Shown here piece by piece: positions 22,017 to 33,799 of a stretch of DNA of 64,000 bases. This DNA comes from Mercurialis annua (lineage: Eukaryota > Streptophyta > Magnoliopsida > Malpighiales > Euphorbiaceae). The notes below the pieces were generated by a model. It made no database searches and had not been told where the DNA came from. It saw only the letters and a list, made by a program, of their open reading frames with translations. The first letter of the stretch is position 1; each line of letters starts with the position of its first letter. Position numbers and translations under genes: made by a program. The stretch spans positions 4,164,001 through 4,228,000 of the forward strand of contig NC_065570.1 of NCBI RefSeq assembly GCF_937616625.2, read 5' to 3'.

Positions 22017-23273
22017 TTAAGACGAGCAACATCCCGCCTTCTTAACAGCTGATACATCGTCTCTTGATCCAACATTGATCGTCTGTCCTCTGGGTAAAGT
22101 TGCAGGATCATCCCCGACGTCAAGAGCCTTCCTGCTTACAACTCGATAGATCTGGGTGAGTACCTCTGTGAAGGCATTCTCTACATTCATAGACTCAAGA
22201 GCGGAAGTCTCCATGAAAAAGGTGTTTTCACGCTCTGCAAATGCGGTGGCGTCATCCGTGATAACAGCTCGCAGGTGACGCAGGTCTGCCTTGTTTCCTA
22301 CCAGCATGATCACAATGTTGGCATCTGTGTGATCACGTAGCTCCTTTAGCCACCTCTCGACGTTTTCGAATGTAACATGACGAGTGACATCGTATACTAG
22401 TAGTGCTCCAACAGCACCTCGATAGTATGCACTTGTTATGGCACGATACCTTTTATCCAATAATAATAAATCAAAATATGACATTCGGATAATGGCATCA
22501 TTAAGTAAAGCAGAAAGATGTTATCTAAACCGGTTCTATGAAAGATTTATGGGATCAATCAATCAAATATTAGAAAATGAGAAGTTTGGCAAAAATATGT
22601 AAGATTTTCTATTATATAATTGGTTCGAGTTCATAAATCTTTTATGATTTCCGCATAGGTAAGAATTCTCAAGTGATGCATATGCTTTCTAAACTCCAAC
22701 AATGAAGTAGCTGTATGTATATGATTGTAATACGATTGCAAAAATTACAAATGAAAAATAATAAAAAATCATCTGCACGTGAAAATAATGATGAAAATCA
22801 TTTCTAAAAAAAATCGATTTTGCAATGCCAGAATATAATTCAATTACCAAGTGAATCCAATAGTTCATCTGATATTAATTAACATTCAAAATTACATTAT
22901 ATGTTAGTTTTAAAAATATCGAATCCAATTCATTAAAAAAAATCTGAAATTCTACAAATAGATAAAAAAAAATGGAAACTAAATTGCTCAATTTTGAAAA
23001 CAATATCCAAAGAATTTATTCAAAAAAAAAAAGCAAAAGTGAATTGAGAAACCTTTCTTGGCCAGCAGTATCCCAAATCTGAGCTTTGACAACCTTATCA
23101 TCAACATGAATACTTCGGGTAGCAAATTCGACGCCAATGGTGGATTTGGATTCGAGGCTGAATTCATTTTTAGTAAAACGGGACAAAAGATTAGATTTTC
23201 CGACACCGGAGTCTCCGATCAAAACCACCTTAAACAAGTAATCATAATCATCATCTGCTCTATATGCTCCCAT
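22017..23273 (-). CDS. RABA1: RABA1-type small GTPase (Rab11 family)
   Basis: Two exons, 23273-23053 and 22449-22017 (minus), split in the Arg codon after WDTAGQE, give 217 residues, the family's standard length. GTPase motifs: P-loop GDSGVGKS (20-27), switch-I TIGVEF, WDTAGQE (67-73, catalytic Q72), NKAD and ETSA. The C-terminus CCSS carries the double cysteine for geranylgeranylation. The N-terminus [15 protein letters not shown] is that of the RABA1 group. These proteins act on trans-Golgi/early-endosome carriers and in secretion to the cell plate and plasma membrane (family knowledge). The paralogue within RABA1 cannot be fixed by eye. The gene looks intact. Fragments of its exon 2 and 3' flank occur in the receptor locus at 14.9 and 18.8 kb. 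Confidence 0.95.
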
Positions 23274-24334
23274 ATTCTTATTGTATACACACCTTTATAT
23301 TTTCTTCTTCTACTAATTTCACTATTTACAATTCAATAAACGTACATTGATTTTTTTTTCTCCCTTTGTTTTATGAGATTAATATTAATTTATCCGTAAA
23401 AGGGAGCATTGTTCTTGAGCAAACAATGAAAGATAGTCTGGCAAACCAATTTTTTTTGTTATTTTTTTCTTTTCACATTTTTAAATTTAGATATGAAGTC
23501 TATTAACCATAACCCCACAATTTTTAGCTCTAAATTTAGAATATTTTAAAAGAAGGATAATTGAATCAATATATCCAAAATTATGCTAGATTTATCAAAT
23601 ATATCCTAAATTAAAATAATTGATAGTTTTCTCAAATAATTTTATAAATATGTATTATTTATGTATGAGTAGCAAATAAAGAAAAAAATGGTCTAATTGA
23701 TAAAATACAATATATTTTAGTTCTTTAAATTATTTGATCACCTTGCTATAAGATAATTATGTTTAAAAGCTCCCAATTTATCATTGAGTCTAGATATGTT
23801 TGAATTTTGATTTGTTATAGGTGAAACTAATCAACACCAAACAATTCTAACTAAATAGTTGGTTAAATTGAGAAGACCATTAATGTTCATACATACCTAA
23901 GTGCTTTCAAAATGCTTCAATGCTTCAACTCAAACTTCTTTATAGATTCAATTAGAATTAGTACTACTAATGCTGCTATAAGGAAAATTTATTTTCTATA
24001 TATAGTTTGATTTGTTCATTTTTCTAAATACACCAGAAAAGACCGCACACACACTATAAATATGGCCTTATATTTTAAAACACTCCGGCTGTTTATTCCC
24101 TTTTCAATTATATCCTGACGTCTAAAATCATTATCCTATTTTGCTTTTTATTTTTTTTATTTCAATTGTATACTGAAAAATAAAATTAATTTTTGTTATT
24201 TAATAAAAGTTCAAAAACAAATTCTAAATTGATCCTTTTTGCATTAGATTAACTTTTTATATTAAGTTGATCATTTTTGAAGAACTTTTCTAAACTTTAT
24301 CAAATAAGTAAAGGTCAATTTTATGCTTTAGGGT
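23274..24334. other. RAB 5' region and AT-rich spacer
   Basis: No gene seen. It ends at the retrotransposon target site. Confidence 0.5.
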
Positions 24335-24372
24335 TGTAATACCCCAAAATATTTTAAGATAATTACGTCGTG

Positions 24373-24380
24373 CCACGTGT
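24373..24380 (+). promoter_or_regulatory. G-box/ABRE-like motif in U3
   Basis: CCACGTGT reads on into C, giving ACGTGTC. This is the core bound by bZIP and bHLH factors in stress and abscisic-acid promoters (known motif; activity here inferred). It lies about 300 bp upstream of the TATA box. The 3' LTR carries the same site. Confidence 0.5.
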
Positions 24381-24673
24381 CGTGATTCCGATAAATTAAA
24401 TTAGGAAGAATTTAATTTAATTATATCGGGAAATTTGAATAAATTTTAATAAGTCAATTAGCGGGATTTAGGGATTTAACTTCAGAAATTAATATAAAAT
24501 AATTTATAAATCCTGTAAGGAATTTTATTTCGCCAAAGTCCGCGAAATAATTTATAGTATTTATGGTAAAAGTTTCAAGTCAATCGGAGACTGTTTAAAA
24601 TTTGGACGCGAATAGGTTTTGGACTGAATTGAAACTTTTGAAAAGTTTCAAGGACCAAAGTGCAAATTAGCCA

Positions 24674-24685
24674 GATATATATATT
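24674..24685 (+). promoter_or_regulatory. LTR TATA box
   Basis: A run of TATATATATA, followed about 30 bp later by a pyrimidine-rich tract, marks the likely U3/R boundary. The same string is in the 3' LTR near 31933-31944. Confidence 0.6.
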
Positions 24686-25049
24686 TTCCTTCAGATGAAG
24701 GAACCATCCAGACCTTCATCTTCATCTTTCATTTCTCTCGTTCCGTTCATCGTCGTTTCCGTCGCTCGATTCCGTTTCTCGTCCATTTTCGACGTTTAAT
24801 AACTCGAATTGATCGTATTCACGAGGCGAATCACGGTAAGCTTGACGTTTTACCGTTTCGTTGATTATATTTTGAGTTATATCGATTCAAAGTTTTATGC
24901 CACGAAACGATTTTATCGTTTTATTGATTATTGGACTCGATTATAGCGTTTAGAGTTTAGAATTAGTGTTTTTGGCACGTTTACGCTTCGTTTGGATGTC
25001 GGATCGTTGAAAGCATGTCGGAATCGGGTCCGGGGTTGAAAAACCCATA

Positions 25050-25232
25050 CTGTGCGTAGCACAGCTTAGCTGTGCGAACGCACAGCACCCTGTGCGTTCG
25101 CACAGGTGCTGTGCGAACGCACAGCAAGACTGTGCGATCGCACAGTCTGAACAGACTGTGCGAACGCACAGTCAACTGTGCGAACGCACAGTCTGCTGTG
25201 CGAACGCACAGTGGGACGTGCTCTCGCACAGC
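25050..25232. repeat. Array of short palindromes in 5' LTR
   Basis: Seven copies of CTGTGCGNNCGCACAG start at 25070, 25090, 25109, 25130, 25156, 25176 and 25196. They are flanked by imperfect units at 25050 (CTGTGCGTAGCACAG) and about 25217. The central pair is AA, TT or AT. Spacers are 3-10 bp. The copy at 25130 sits within a longer 22-bp perfect palindrome. Confidence 0.95.
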
Positions 25233-26504
25233 AGTTCGCCCGGCCGATTTATTTTCAAATCTTACCCCGTTTCGCGTAAGATTGTCGGAATCGATTAGTT
25301 ATCGATTAACTTGAATAGTTAACCTAATGAGTTTAAACGTGAATGGATTTTGAAGTGGTATACGATCCGTAAACGAGCTTGATATCGTTTATCGGAATAT
25401 ACGTGAGAAGCACGACGATTAATGAAGAAAAACGTATTGAATCTCGAGTCTAGAGTCAATCTTAGAATAGGATTCTGATGTGAGTCAAATGTTTTGAAAT
25501 TTGTTTTAGATCCAGCAAGGCAAGAAGGAGCTGGACCAGGAGTTCGGGAAGCTTGACGTTCTAAAGCCCCGACGTATTTTTGGATAAGCGTTTTCTGTGA
25601 GTTTATACGATTTGCTTTTAAAGTATTTAAGCAATTATTTTATATTGTTTTGTGTTTGAATTTCATGTTTGGTATGCGAATTCTTTTTATGAATTGCATA
25701 TGTTTGATTTGAAACCAGTATTGATCCGATGGAACGTGCTACCTATTGGGCGACAATAGGACTGTGTGATCACCAGTTTTGATATGACTCAGCTGGGAGC
25801 TGATGATGAATATGAAATTTACGATTGGGTTATGATTTAGATACGCAGAGTGAACTCGGCTACGGTGTAGCCTGGAAGTCCCCGTATCTAGTGGCTGGGC
25901 CACCAGCGAGTTGGACTCGCAATTGATATTTATGATTGGATTGATAGATTGATTATTAGTATGTTTGAGGATTAAGGTTTCAATCGGATCTTATACTTGG
26001 CCGCATATGATTGATTGCGATTTTACGTTTTATTTGAATACTTATTAGTAAATGTATGAACTCACTCAGTATATCCCAATATACTGACCCCTCACAGATT
26101 TCCTTTCAGGATAAAGACGCTTTGAAGCAACGGACTTCTATCCTACTTCCAGAAGTCTGTATTTTTGAGTATGTAAAGAAACAGTACTTTACTCTTAGAG
26201 CTGCAGTAGATAAGTATTTTGTGAGTCAGCTGTAATATATAGTTTTCTGTAAATATTACTCTAACGTTTTAAAGTTTTAAACGTTTTACGCTTGCTGCGT
26301 TATTTATATGTGGTGACTGCCAGAGGATATGTGTGTCTGGCATGTGTGCTTCTGCATGACACGTGTATGCTTATGTCATGCATGACGTTTACATTTATAA
26401 TTGCGAAAAATTATTTTACGTTTTTAGGCTTGCTACGGGTTTCGGAGCAACCACTCCCATTCCCTAGCGCCGGTCTCGGCCCTGAGATTGGGTCGTGACA
26501 AAGT

Positions 26505-26516
26505 TGGTATCAGAGC
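26505..26516 (+). other. Primer binding site (tRNA-iMet)
   Basis: TGGTATCAGAGC starts four bases after the 5' LTR and complements the 3' end of plant initiator tRNA-Met, the usual primer of plant Ty3/gypsy elements. Confidence 0.9.
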
Positions 26517-26742
26517 ATGGTCCAGTTACCATTGCTTATGTCAGAAGAGTGATTGATTTTCCTAGGATTCTACTGCAGCACATAGGACTCAAGTCTTGTC
26601 TTTGTTACGTATTCGTTTGATTTTCAAACTTTCAGCTTTCCCTCTAGGATGTGAGTCTGTCTTACGTGTGTGTTCGCTTGTGATGAGATGCGCGTTTATT
26701 ACGGTATGCGTTTGCGATAATATGTGATTATGTGGCTAAGTA

Positions 26743-29700
26743 ATGATGTTTGTCTTGGTCAGGATGTCTGACCAACGACAAGAACTAGAGCGAGCTGCCG
26801 CTGCAGCACGTAACGTTATAGAAGGGGCGCATGACGTCCATCCAGAAGCTCAAGATGAGTCTTCTGTTCAGGGAGGAGGTGGTGGCCAAGAGGCCCAGGC
26901 GCAGGCACCTGGAGTGCAAGCGCAAGCCCAGCAACCTAATGTTGTGGGTTTCGATCTGAATCAGTTTCTTACGGGAATTGCGGCTATGCAAGCCAATCAG
27001 GCTGAGGTACAGAATATGCATCGTGAGCAACTACAGCAGCAACAGTTACGCAATGTGGCTTTCACTGATCGAGATATCGTTTTGGCCTATATGCGCCTTA
27101 AGCCAACTAAGTTCGACAGTACAGGTGATGCTCTCGATTTCCTCGAAGAAGTAGAACGTAATGCTCGACGTCTGCAAGCTAATGAGAGACAGACCATCAT
27201 TATGGTGGAAATGTCATTGAAAGGACCCGCGAAAGATTGGTTTCAGCAGCACATTCAGCCAACTATGGATACTATGACCTGGGCTGAATTTGCAAACCAC
27301 TTTAGGGAATACTTTTTACCATATGCGGTGACGGAGAGTTATCGTAGCCAGTGGTTGACCCTGAGTAAAGGCAATCGGTCTGTGCAAGAGTATGTGACGG
27401 AGTTTACCAGGGTGAGTAGGTTTGCACCAGACCTGACTACAGACCCAGTCAGAGTGAACTCGAGGTTTGTAGAGGGTCTAGGAGCTGAATTTGTGAGTCT
27501 GACGTCTGATATCGGAAGAACCCTAGTGCAACTGATTGATAGTGCTAGGCAAATGGAAGTTTCTCTGATTCGTTTTGGAAGAATTCCTGACCCTTCCAAT
27601 GTTGCACTTGTGAGAGAAAATACGTTTCGTAGCGTACAGAGTGCACCTACCCTATCATATGCTGGGAATTATTCTCGACCTCCATCACGTCAGCAGAGAA
27701 ATAAGAGAGCTCGATATGGAACTAGAGTTAGTACTTCAGGCACTGGATTTAGTGCCAGATCGATGAGTGACATGGGAGGCGGAGTTCCCATATGTCTGAA
27801 CTGTAATAGGAGGCACTATGGCGCGTGTTACACTGCTAGTGGAGCATGTTTTAACTGTGGTCAACGGGGCCATTTTGCTAGAGATTGTCCGAGGCAGATG
27901 CCTCAAGGTTCGATGACTACTGTAGTACAGCCTTCCTATCAACAGCAGAGAACTGCGCAGCAGATAGCGTCAGGATATGATCAAACAGGAAGTACCTTCA
28001 CTGGCCAGAGAGGCCGTGGCTATGGAAATCGTGGAGGAAGAAATGGCGGAGGACGCGGTACTGGTCAGACCTCGCAGGCTGGCGGGAGTCAGGCCAGAGT
28101 CTTTGCACTGAATCCTCAGGAGGCTCAGGCTTCCAATGCGGTGGTGCAAGGTACCTTTTCTATCGCTTCTCAAGACGCTCTAATTTTATTTGATCCGGGC
28201 GCTACGCATTCGTTTGTTTCACCTAGTTTTGCTAGTAAGTTAGGAGTGCAACCAGCGTATCTTAGGAACCCTTTATCTGTAGCTACCCCAGTTGGCGAGA
28301 GTGTGGAAGTTAGTATCGTTTATCCGTCCTGTCCTGTGAGAGTTCAAGGACGAGATTTGTTAGTTGACTTGATTTTACTCGAAGTATTAGCTTTTGATGT
28401 CATATTAGGAATGGATTGGCTAGCTCAGCACTACGCCAATGTGGATTGTCGAAAGAAGACGGTGACGTTTAACACGCCTGGAATTGAAGCAGTTTCAATT
28501 CAGGGTGATAGAAAGGAATCTTCTGCGAGTATCATTTCAGCTATTAAAGCTTGTAGTATGTTGAAGAAGGGATGTCAAGGATTTTTAGCGATAGTACGAG
28601 ACACAGAGAAGAAAAGTATAAATTTAAGTGACGTGCCAGTTGTGTCAGAGTATACAGACGTTTTTCCAGAAGAATTACCTGGATTACCCCCAGACCGCGA
28701 GATTGAGTTCTGTATCGAATTGGCTCCTGGCACGAAGCCAATATCGATACCACCTTGTCGAATGGCGCCAGCAGAGCTCAAAGAACTTAAGGATCAATTA
28801 GAAGAATTGTTTGATCGTGGTTTTATCAGACCGAGTGTATCCCCATGGGGTGCACCAGTGCTATTTGTGAAAAAGAAGGATGGATCGCTTCGATTATGTA
28901 TTGATTATCGACAACTGAACAAGGTGACGATTAAGAATAGGTATCCGTTACCTAGGATCGACGATTTGTTCGACCAGTTACAAGGAGCGAAATACTTTTC
29001 CAAGATTGATTTGAGATCAGGTTATCATCAGCTAAAGATTCGCGATGACGATGTTCAGAAGACTGCTTTCCGAACTCGATATGGACATTACGAATTCCTC
29101 GTTATGTCATTCGGATTGACGAACGCCCCAGCAGCCTTCATGGATTTGATGAATAGAATATTCAAACCGTACTTGGATCAGTTCGTGATCGTGTTCATCG
29201 ACGACATTTTAATCTATTCGAGTACAAAAGAAGAGCACGCACAACATTTGCGGATGGTACTACAGACGCTAAGAGAGCATCAGCTTTACGCCAAATTCTC
29301 TAAATGTGAATTTTGGCTAACGGAAGTGGCTTTCTTAGGTCATGTGGTTTCACAAAGCGGCATTAAGGTTGACCCAAAGAAGATTGAAGCTGTGATAGAA
29401 TGGAAACGACCTGAATCAGTTACGGAAGTTAGAAGCTTCCTTGGTTTAGCGGGATATTATAGACGATTTGTACAGGACTTTTCGAAGATCGCTGTACCTT
29501 TGACGAAGTTAACTCAGAAGAACGTGAAATTCAACTGGACGGACCAGTGTGAACTCAGTTTTCTGAAATTGAAGGAGTGTTTAACGACGGCACCAGTCCT
29601 AACGTTACCAGAAGGAACGGAAGGATTCACAGTTTACTGTGACGCGTCAAGAGTTGGACTAGGATGTGTCCTTATGCAACACGGTCGAGTGATTGCATAC

Positions 29701-31644
29701 GCTTCGCGACAGCTCAAGAAGCACGAAACGAACTATCCCACGCATGATCTAGAGCTAGCAGCGGTGATTTTTGCATTAAAGATTTGGAGACATTATTTGT
29801 ACGGCGCTACGTGCGAAATCTTTACAGATCATAAGAGTCTCAAGTACATTTTTGACCAACGAGAGTTAAACCTCAGACAGCGGAGATGGATGGAGCTACT
29901 GAAAGATTACGACTGCACGATACAATACCATCCAGGCAAGGCCAATGTAGTGGCAGATGCCTTAAGCAGGAAGTCAGCTGGAAGTCTCGCGCACGTTACA
30001 ACGACATGGCGGAGGCCATTAATCAACGAGATACATACGATGTTTAGCCAAGGAGTAGAGTTCGAGATCTCATCTCTCGGAAACCTAATGGCTCAGTTAA
30101 CGGTACGATCGACGTTGATTGATCAGATCAAAGAGTTGCAAACAGACGACCCTCAATTGACGCATCTAATCGAGGAAGTTCAACAAGGAAAGAGTCAAAA
30201 TTTCAGTATCGTCAACGGAATCTTAAAATACGGCAGTCGAATGTGCGTTCCAGATGTGGAAGACTTAAGACAGAAGATCATGGAAGAGACTCATGGAACG
30301 ATTTATAGCGTTCATCCTGGTTCCACGAAGATGTACCATGACATCAAATCAACGTATTGGTGGAGCGGAATGAAGAAGGATATCGCAGAGTTCGTGGCAA
30401 AATGCCCAACTTGTCAACAAGTCAAGTTGGAGCATCAACGGCCTTACGGGTTTCTTCAACCATTACCCATTCCGGAGTGGAAGTGGGAGCAGATCACGAT
30501 GGATTTCGTAATCGGATTACCCAAGACGCAGAAAGGTTTTGATTCTATTTGGGTAATTGTGGATCGTTTGACGAAGTCAGCGCACTTCATTCCTATCAAG
30601 ACGACTTATTCTGCAGCAAAGTTAGCGGAGATTTATATCACTAAGATTGTGAGCCTACACGGAGTTCCCGTGTCAATCGTTTCCGACAGAGGTTCCGTAT
30701 TTACCTCTCATTTCTGGAAGAGCTTACAAGACGCGCTGGGAACGCGATTGAATTTCAGCACTGCGTTTCACCCTCAGACAGACGGTCAGTCTGAACGGAC
30801 GATTCAAACGTTAGAAGATATGCTTCGACTTTGCGTATTAGACTTTGGAGGTAGTTGGGATACGTACCTACCCCTAGTCGAGTTTGCCTACAACAACAGC
30901 TATCATTCAAGCATCGAGATGGCTCCTTACGAAGCATTGTATGGGCGAAAATGTCGATCTCCTATTTGTTGGGACGAAGTCGGTGAACGAAAGCTCACTG
31001 GAGCAGAAATCATCCAGATTACGTCAGAGAAAGTTCCGTTGATAAAGCAGCGTTTGAATACTGCTTCCAGTCGACAGAAGAGTTACGCGGACCCCAAGAG
31101 GAAGGATATCGAATTTCAACTCGGAGACTACGTGTTTCTCAAAGTGTCACCGATGAAGGGAATAATTCGTTTCGGAAAGAAGGGTAAATTGGCTCTGAGA
31201 TATGTGGGACCATATCAGATCGTGGAGCGTATAGGCTCAGTTGCCTATAAGCTAGACTTGCCACAGGAGATGTCGCAAGTTCATCCTGTCTTTCATATTT
31301 CCATGCTTTGGAAATATATACCAGACCCTTCTCGAATAATTCAACCGCAAGCGGTAGACGTGAGCGAAGAGCTAACGTACGAAGAACGGCCAGTGCAGAT
31401 TGTCGATACCCAGATACGACAATTGCGGACCAAGAGAATCCCGATGGTGAAAGTTCTTTGGAGGAGTCAGTCCATAGAAGAGTGCACGTGGGAGACAGAA
31501 GAGGATATGAGGCAAAAGTACCCATATCTATTTACGCAAGGTACGTGGCTAACTTTTAAATTCGAGGACGAATTTATTTTAAGGGGGGGTGAATGTAATA
31601 CCCCAAAATATTTTAAGATAATTACGTCGTGCCACGTGTCGTGA
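26743..31644 (+). CDS. Gag-Pol polyprotein of the chromovirus
   Basis: One uninterrupted 1,633-residue frame. A second candidate ATG at 26764 (MSDQRQELE) may be the real start. Domains by residue: Gag at about 119-242; CCHC zinc knuckle [14 protein letters not shown] from 369; aspartic protease with D484 in DPGATHSF; reverse transcriptase with FIDD (D820, D821); RNase H beginning at FTVYCDAS (D967); HHCC zinc finger ending CPTCQ; integrase with D1254, D1315 and E1351, an exact D(35)E spacing; C-terminal chromodomain-like [15 protein letters not shown]. The protease motif has Pro where many elements have Ser or Thr; as far as I recall, DPG also occurs in some plant elements, and the Asp is kept. 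The frame runs past the expected end near YPYLF, through the polypurine tract, and stops 51 bases inside the 3' LTR. Confidence 0.95.
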   Translation: MMFVLVRMSDQRQELERAAAAARNVIEGAHDVHPEAQDESSVQGGGGGQEAQAQAPGVQAQAQQPNVVGFDLNQFLTGIAAMQANQAEVQNMHREQLQQQQLRNVAFTDRDIVLAYMRLKPTKFDSTGDALDFLEEVERNARRLQANERQTIIMVEMSLKGPAKDWFQQHIQPTMDTMTWAEFANHFREYFLPYAVTESYRSQWLTLSKGNRSVQEYVTEFTRVSRFAPDLTTDPVRVNSRFVEGLGAEFVSLTSDIGRTLVQLIDSARQMEVSLIRFGRIPDPSNVALVRENTFRSVQSAPTLSYAGNYSRPPSRQQRNKRARYGTRVSTSGTGFSARSMSDMGGGVPICLNCNRRHYGACYTASGACFNCGQRGHFARDCPRQMPQGSMTTVVQPSYQQQRTAQQIASGYDQTGSTFTGQRGRGYGNRGGRNGGGRGTGQTSQAGGSQARVFALNPQEAQASNAVVQGTFSIASQDALILFDPGATHSFVSPSFASKLGVQPAYLRNPLSVATPVGESVEVSIVYPSCPVRVQGRDLLVDLILLEVLAFDVILGMDWLAQHYANVDCRKKTVTFNTPGIEAVSIQGDRKESSASIISAIKACSMLKKGCQGFLAIVRDTEKKSINLSDVPVVSEYTDVFPEELPGLPPDREIEFCIELAPGTKPISIPPCRMAPAELKELKDQLEELFDRGFIRPSVSPWGAPVLFVKKKDGSLRLCIDYRQLNKVTIKNRYPLPRIDDLFDQLQGAKYFSKIDLRSGYHQLKIRDDDVQKTAFRTRYGHYEFLVMSFGLTNAPAAFMDLMNRIFKPYLDQFVIVFIDDILIYSSTKEEHAQHLRMVLQTLREHQLYAKFSKCEFWLTEVAFLGHVVSQSGIKVDPKKIEAVIEWKRPESVTEVRSFLGLAGYYRRFVQDFSKIAVPLTKLTQKNVKFNWTDQCELSFLKLKECLTTAPVLTLPEGTEGFTVYCDASRVGLGCVLMQHGRVIAYASRQLKKHETNYPTHDLELAAVIFALKIWRHYLYGATCEIFTDHKSLKYIFDQRELNLRQRRWMELLKDYDCTIQYHPGKANVVADALSRKSAGSLAHVTTTWRRPLINEIHTMFSQGVEFEISSLGNLMAQLTVRSTLIDQIKELQTDDPQLTHLIEEVQQGKSQNFSIVNGILKYGSRMCVPDVEDLRQKIMEETHGTIYSVHPGSTKMYHDIKSTYWWSGMKKDIAEFVAKCPTCQQVKLEHQRPYGFLQPLPIPEWKWEQITMDFVIGLPKTQKGFDSIWVIVDRLTKSAHFIPIKTTYSAAKLAEIYITKIVSLHGVPVSIVSDRGSVFTSHFWKSLQDALGTRLNFSTAFHPQTDGQSERTIQTLEDMLRLCVLDFGGSWDTYLPLVEFAYNNSYHSSIEMAPYEALYGRKCRSPICWDEVGERKLTGAEIIQITSEKVPLIKQRLNTASSRQKSYADPKRKDIEFQLGDYVFLKVSPMKGIIRFGKKGKLALRYVGPYQIVERIGSVAYKLDLPQEMSQVHPVFHISMLWKYIPDPSRIIQPQAVDVSEELTYEERPVQIVDTQIRQLRTKRIPMVKVLWRSQSIEECTWETEEDMRQKYPYLFTQGTWLTFKFEDEFILRGGECNTPKYFKIITSCHVS
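31578..31593 (+). other. Polypurine tract
   Basis: AAGGGGGGGTGAA directly precedes the 3' LTR TG and would prime plus-strand DNA synthesis. It lies inside the coding frame. Confidence 0.85.
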
Positions 31645-33786
31645 TTTCCGATAAATTAAATTAGGAAGAATTTAATTTAATTATATCGGGAAATTTGAAT
31701 AAATTTTAATAAGTCAATTAGCGGGATTTAGGGATTTAACTTCAGAAATTAATATAAAATAATTTATAAATCCTGTAAGGAATTTTATTTCGCCAAAATC
31801 CGCGAAATAATTTATAGTATTTATGGTAAAAGTTTCAAGTCAATCGGAGACTGTTTAAAATTTGGACGCGAATAGGTTTTGGACTGAATTGAAACTTTTG
31901 AAAAGTTTCAAGGACCAAAGTGCAAATTAGCCAGATATATATATTTTCCTTCAGATGAAGGAACCATCCAGACCTTCATCTTCATCTTTCATTTCTCTCG
32001 TTCCGTTCATCGTCGTTTCCGTCGCTCGATTCCGTTTCTCGTCCATTTTCGACGTTTAATAACTCGAATTGATCGTATTCACGAGGCGAATCACGGTAAG
32101 CTTGACGTTTTACCGTTTCGTTGATTATATTTTGAGTTATATCGATTCAAAGTTTTATGCCACGAAACGATTTTATCGTTTTATTGATTATTGGACTCGA
32201 TTATAGCGTTTAGAGTTTAGAATTAGTGTTTTTGGCACGTTTACGCTTCGTTTGGATGTCGGATCGTTGAAAGCATGTCGGAATCGGGTCCGGGGTTGAA
32301 AAACCCATACTGTGCGTAGCACAGCTTAGCTGTGCGAACGCACAGCACCCTGTGCGTTCGCACAGGTGCTGTGCGAACGCACAGCAAGACTGTGCGATCG
32401 CACAGTCTGAACAGACTGTGCGATCGCACAGTCTGAACAGACTGTGCGAACGCACAGTTAACTGTGCGAACGCACAGTCTGCTGTGCGAACGCACAGTGG
32501 GACGTGCTCTCGCACAGCAGTTCGCCCGGCCGATTTATTTTCAAATCTTACCCCGTTTCGCGTAAGATTGTCGGAATCGATTAGTTATCGATTAACTTGA
32601 ATAGTTAACCTAATGAGTTTAAACGTGAATGGATTTTGAAGTGGTATACGATCCGTAAACGAGCTTGATATCGTTTATCGGAATATACGTGAGAAGCACG
32701 ACGATTAATGAAGAAAAACGTATTGAATCTCGAGTCTAGAGTCAATCTTAGAATAGGATTCTGATGTGAGTAAAATGTTTTGAAATTTGTTTTAGATCCA
32801 GCAAGGCAAGAAGGAGCTGGACCAGGAGTTCGGGAAGCTTGACGTTCTAAAGCCCCGACGTATTTTTGGATAAGCGTTTTCTGTGAGTTTATACGATTTG
32901 CTTTTAAAGTATTTAAGCAATTATTTTATATTGCTTTGTGTTTGAATTTCATGTTTGGTATGCGAATTCTTTTTATGAATTGCATATGTTTGATTTGAAA
33001 CCAGTATTGATCCGATGGAACGTGCTACCTATTGGGCGACAATAGGACTGTGTGATCACCAGTTTTGATATGACTCAGCTGGGAGCTGATGATGAATATG
33101 AAATTTACGATTGGGTTATGATTTAGATACGCAGAGTGAACTCGGCTACGGTGTAGCCTGGAAGTCCCCGTATCTAGTGGCTGGGCCACCAGCGAGTTGG
33201 ACTCGCAATTGATATTTATGATTGGATTGATAGATTGATTATTAGTATGTTTGAGGATTAAGGTTTCAATCGGATCTTATACTTGACCGCATATGATTGA
33301 TTGCGATTTTACGTTTTATTTGAATACTTATTAGTAAATGTATGAACTCACTCAGTATATCCCAATATACTGACCCCTCACAGATTTCCTTTCAGGATAA
33401 AGACGCTTTGAAGCAACGGACTTCTATCCTACTTCCAGAAGTCTGTATTTTTGAGTATGTAAAGAAACAGTACTTTACTCTTAGAGCTGCAGTAGATAAG
33501 TATTTTGTGAGTCAGCTGTAATATATAGTTTTCTGTAAATATTACTCTAACGTTTTAAAGTTTTAGACGTTTTACGCTTGCTGCGTTATTTATATGTGGT
33601 GACTGCCAGAGGATATGTGTGCCTGGCATGTGTGCTTCTGCATGACACGTGTATGCTTATGTCATGCATGACGTTTACATTTATAATTGCGAAAAATTAT
33701 TTTACGTTTTTAGGCTTGCTACGGGTTTCGGAGCAACCACTCCCATTCCCTAGCGCCGGTCTCGGCCCTGAGATTGGGTCGTGACA
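31594..33786 (+). repeat. 3' LTR (2193 bp)
   Basis: Same ends as the 5' LTR. It is longer by 27 bases: one extra T near 31647 and one extra 26-bp palindrome unit. Confidence 0.97.
32310..32519. repeat. Array of short palindromes in 3' LTR
   Basis: As in the 5' LTR, but with eight perfect CTGTGCGNNCGCACAG units. The ATCG-centred unit is present twice in a row, giving the extra 26 bp. Confidence 0.95.
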
Positions 33787-33799
33787 AGGGTACAACTGA

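Larger units (their letters stand above)
24335..26500 (+). repeat. 5' LTR (2166 bp)
   Basis: Starts TGTAATACCCC and ends GGGTCGTGACA. It includes U3 with a G-box and TATA box, a CT-rich leader, a palindrome array and a tail identical to the 3' LTR. Confidence 0.97.
24330..33791 (+). mobile_element. Ty3/gypsy chromovirus (Tekay/Del-like), near-intact, with AGGGT target duplication
   Basis: The element proper is 24335-33786, flanked by AGGGT at 24330-24334 and 33787-33791. It has long LTRs beginning TG and ending CA, an iMet-type primer site, one open gag-pol frame in the order Gag-protease-RT-RNase H-integrase-chromodomain, and a G-rich polypurine tract. Comparing the two LTRs line by line I count 7 substitutions, one 1-base and one 26-base indel over about 2,165 bp. 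At the often used rate of 1.3e-8 per site per year this is of the order of 0.1 million years, a hand estimate only. Confidence 0.97.

Noticed and set aside
22988..23206. Second open frame overlapping RAB exon 1
   Set aside because: Frame-shifted shadow of the GTPase exon without family similarity.
25050..25232. CRISPR-like regular repeat
   Set aside because: Units are palindromes with spacers of 3-10 bp, within an LTR of a plant retroelement; no array architecture of spacers and no cas genes.
25072..25314. Overlapping open frames in the LTR palindrome array on both strands
   Set aside because: They arise because the repeat unit is stop-free; the repeated RTHS/CERT-like residues are translated palindromes, not a protein.
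28192..28200. Protease motif DPG instead of DSG/DTG as an inactivating mutation
   Set aside because: The catalytic Asp is kept, and to my recollection DPG occurs in other plant Ty3/gypsy elements, so it does not by itself show inactivation.
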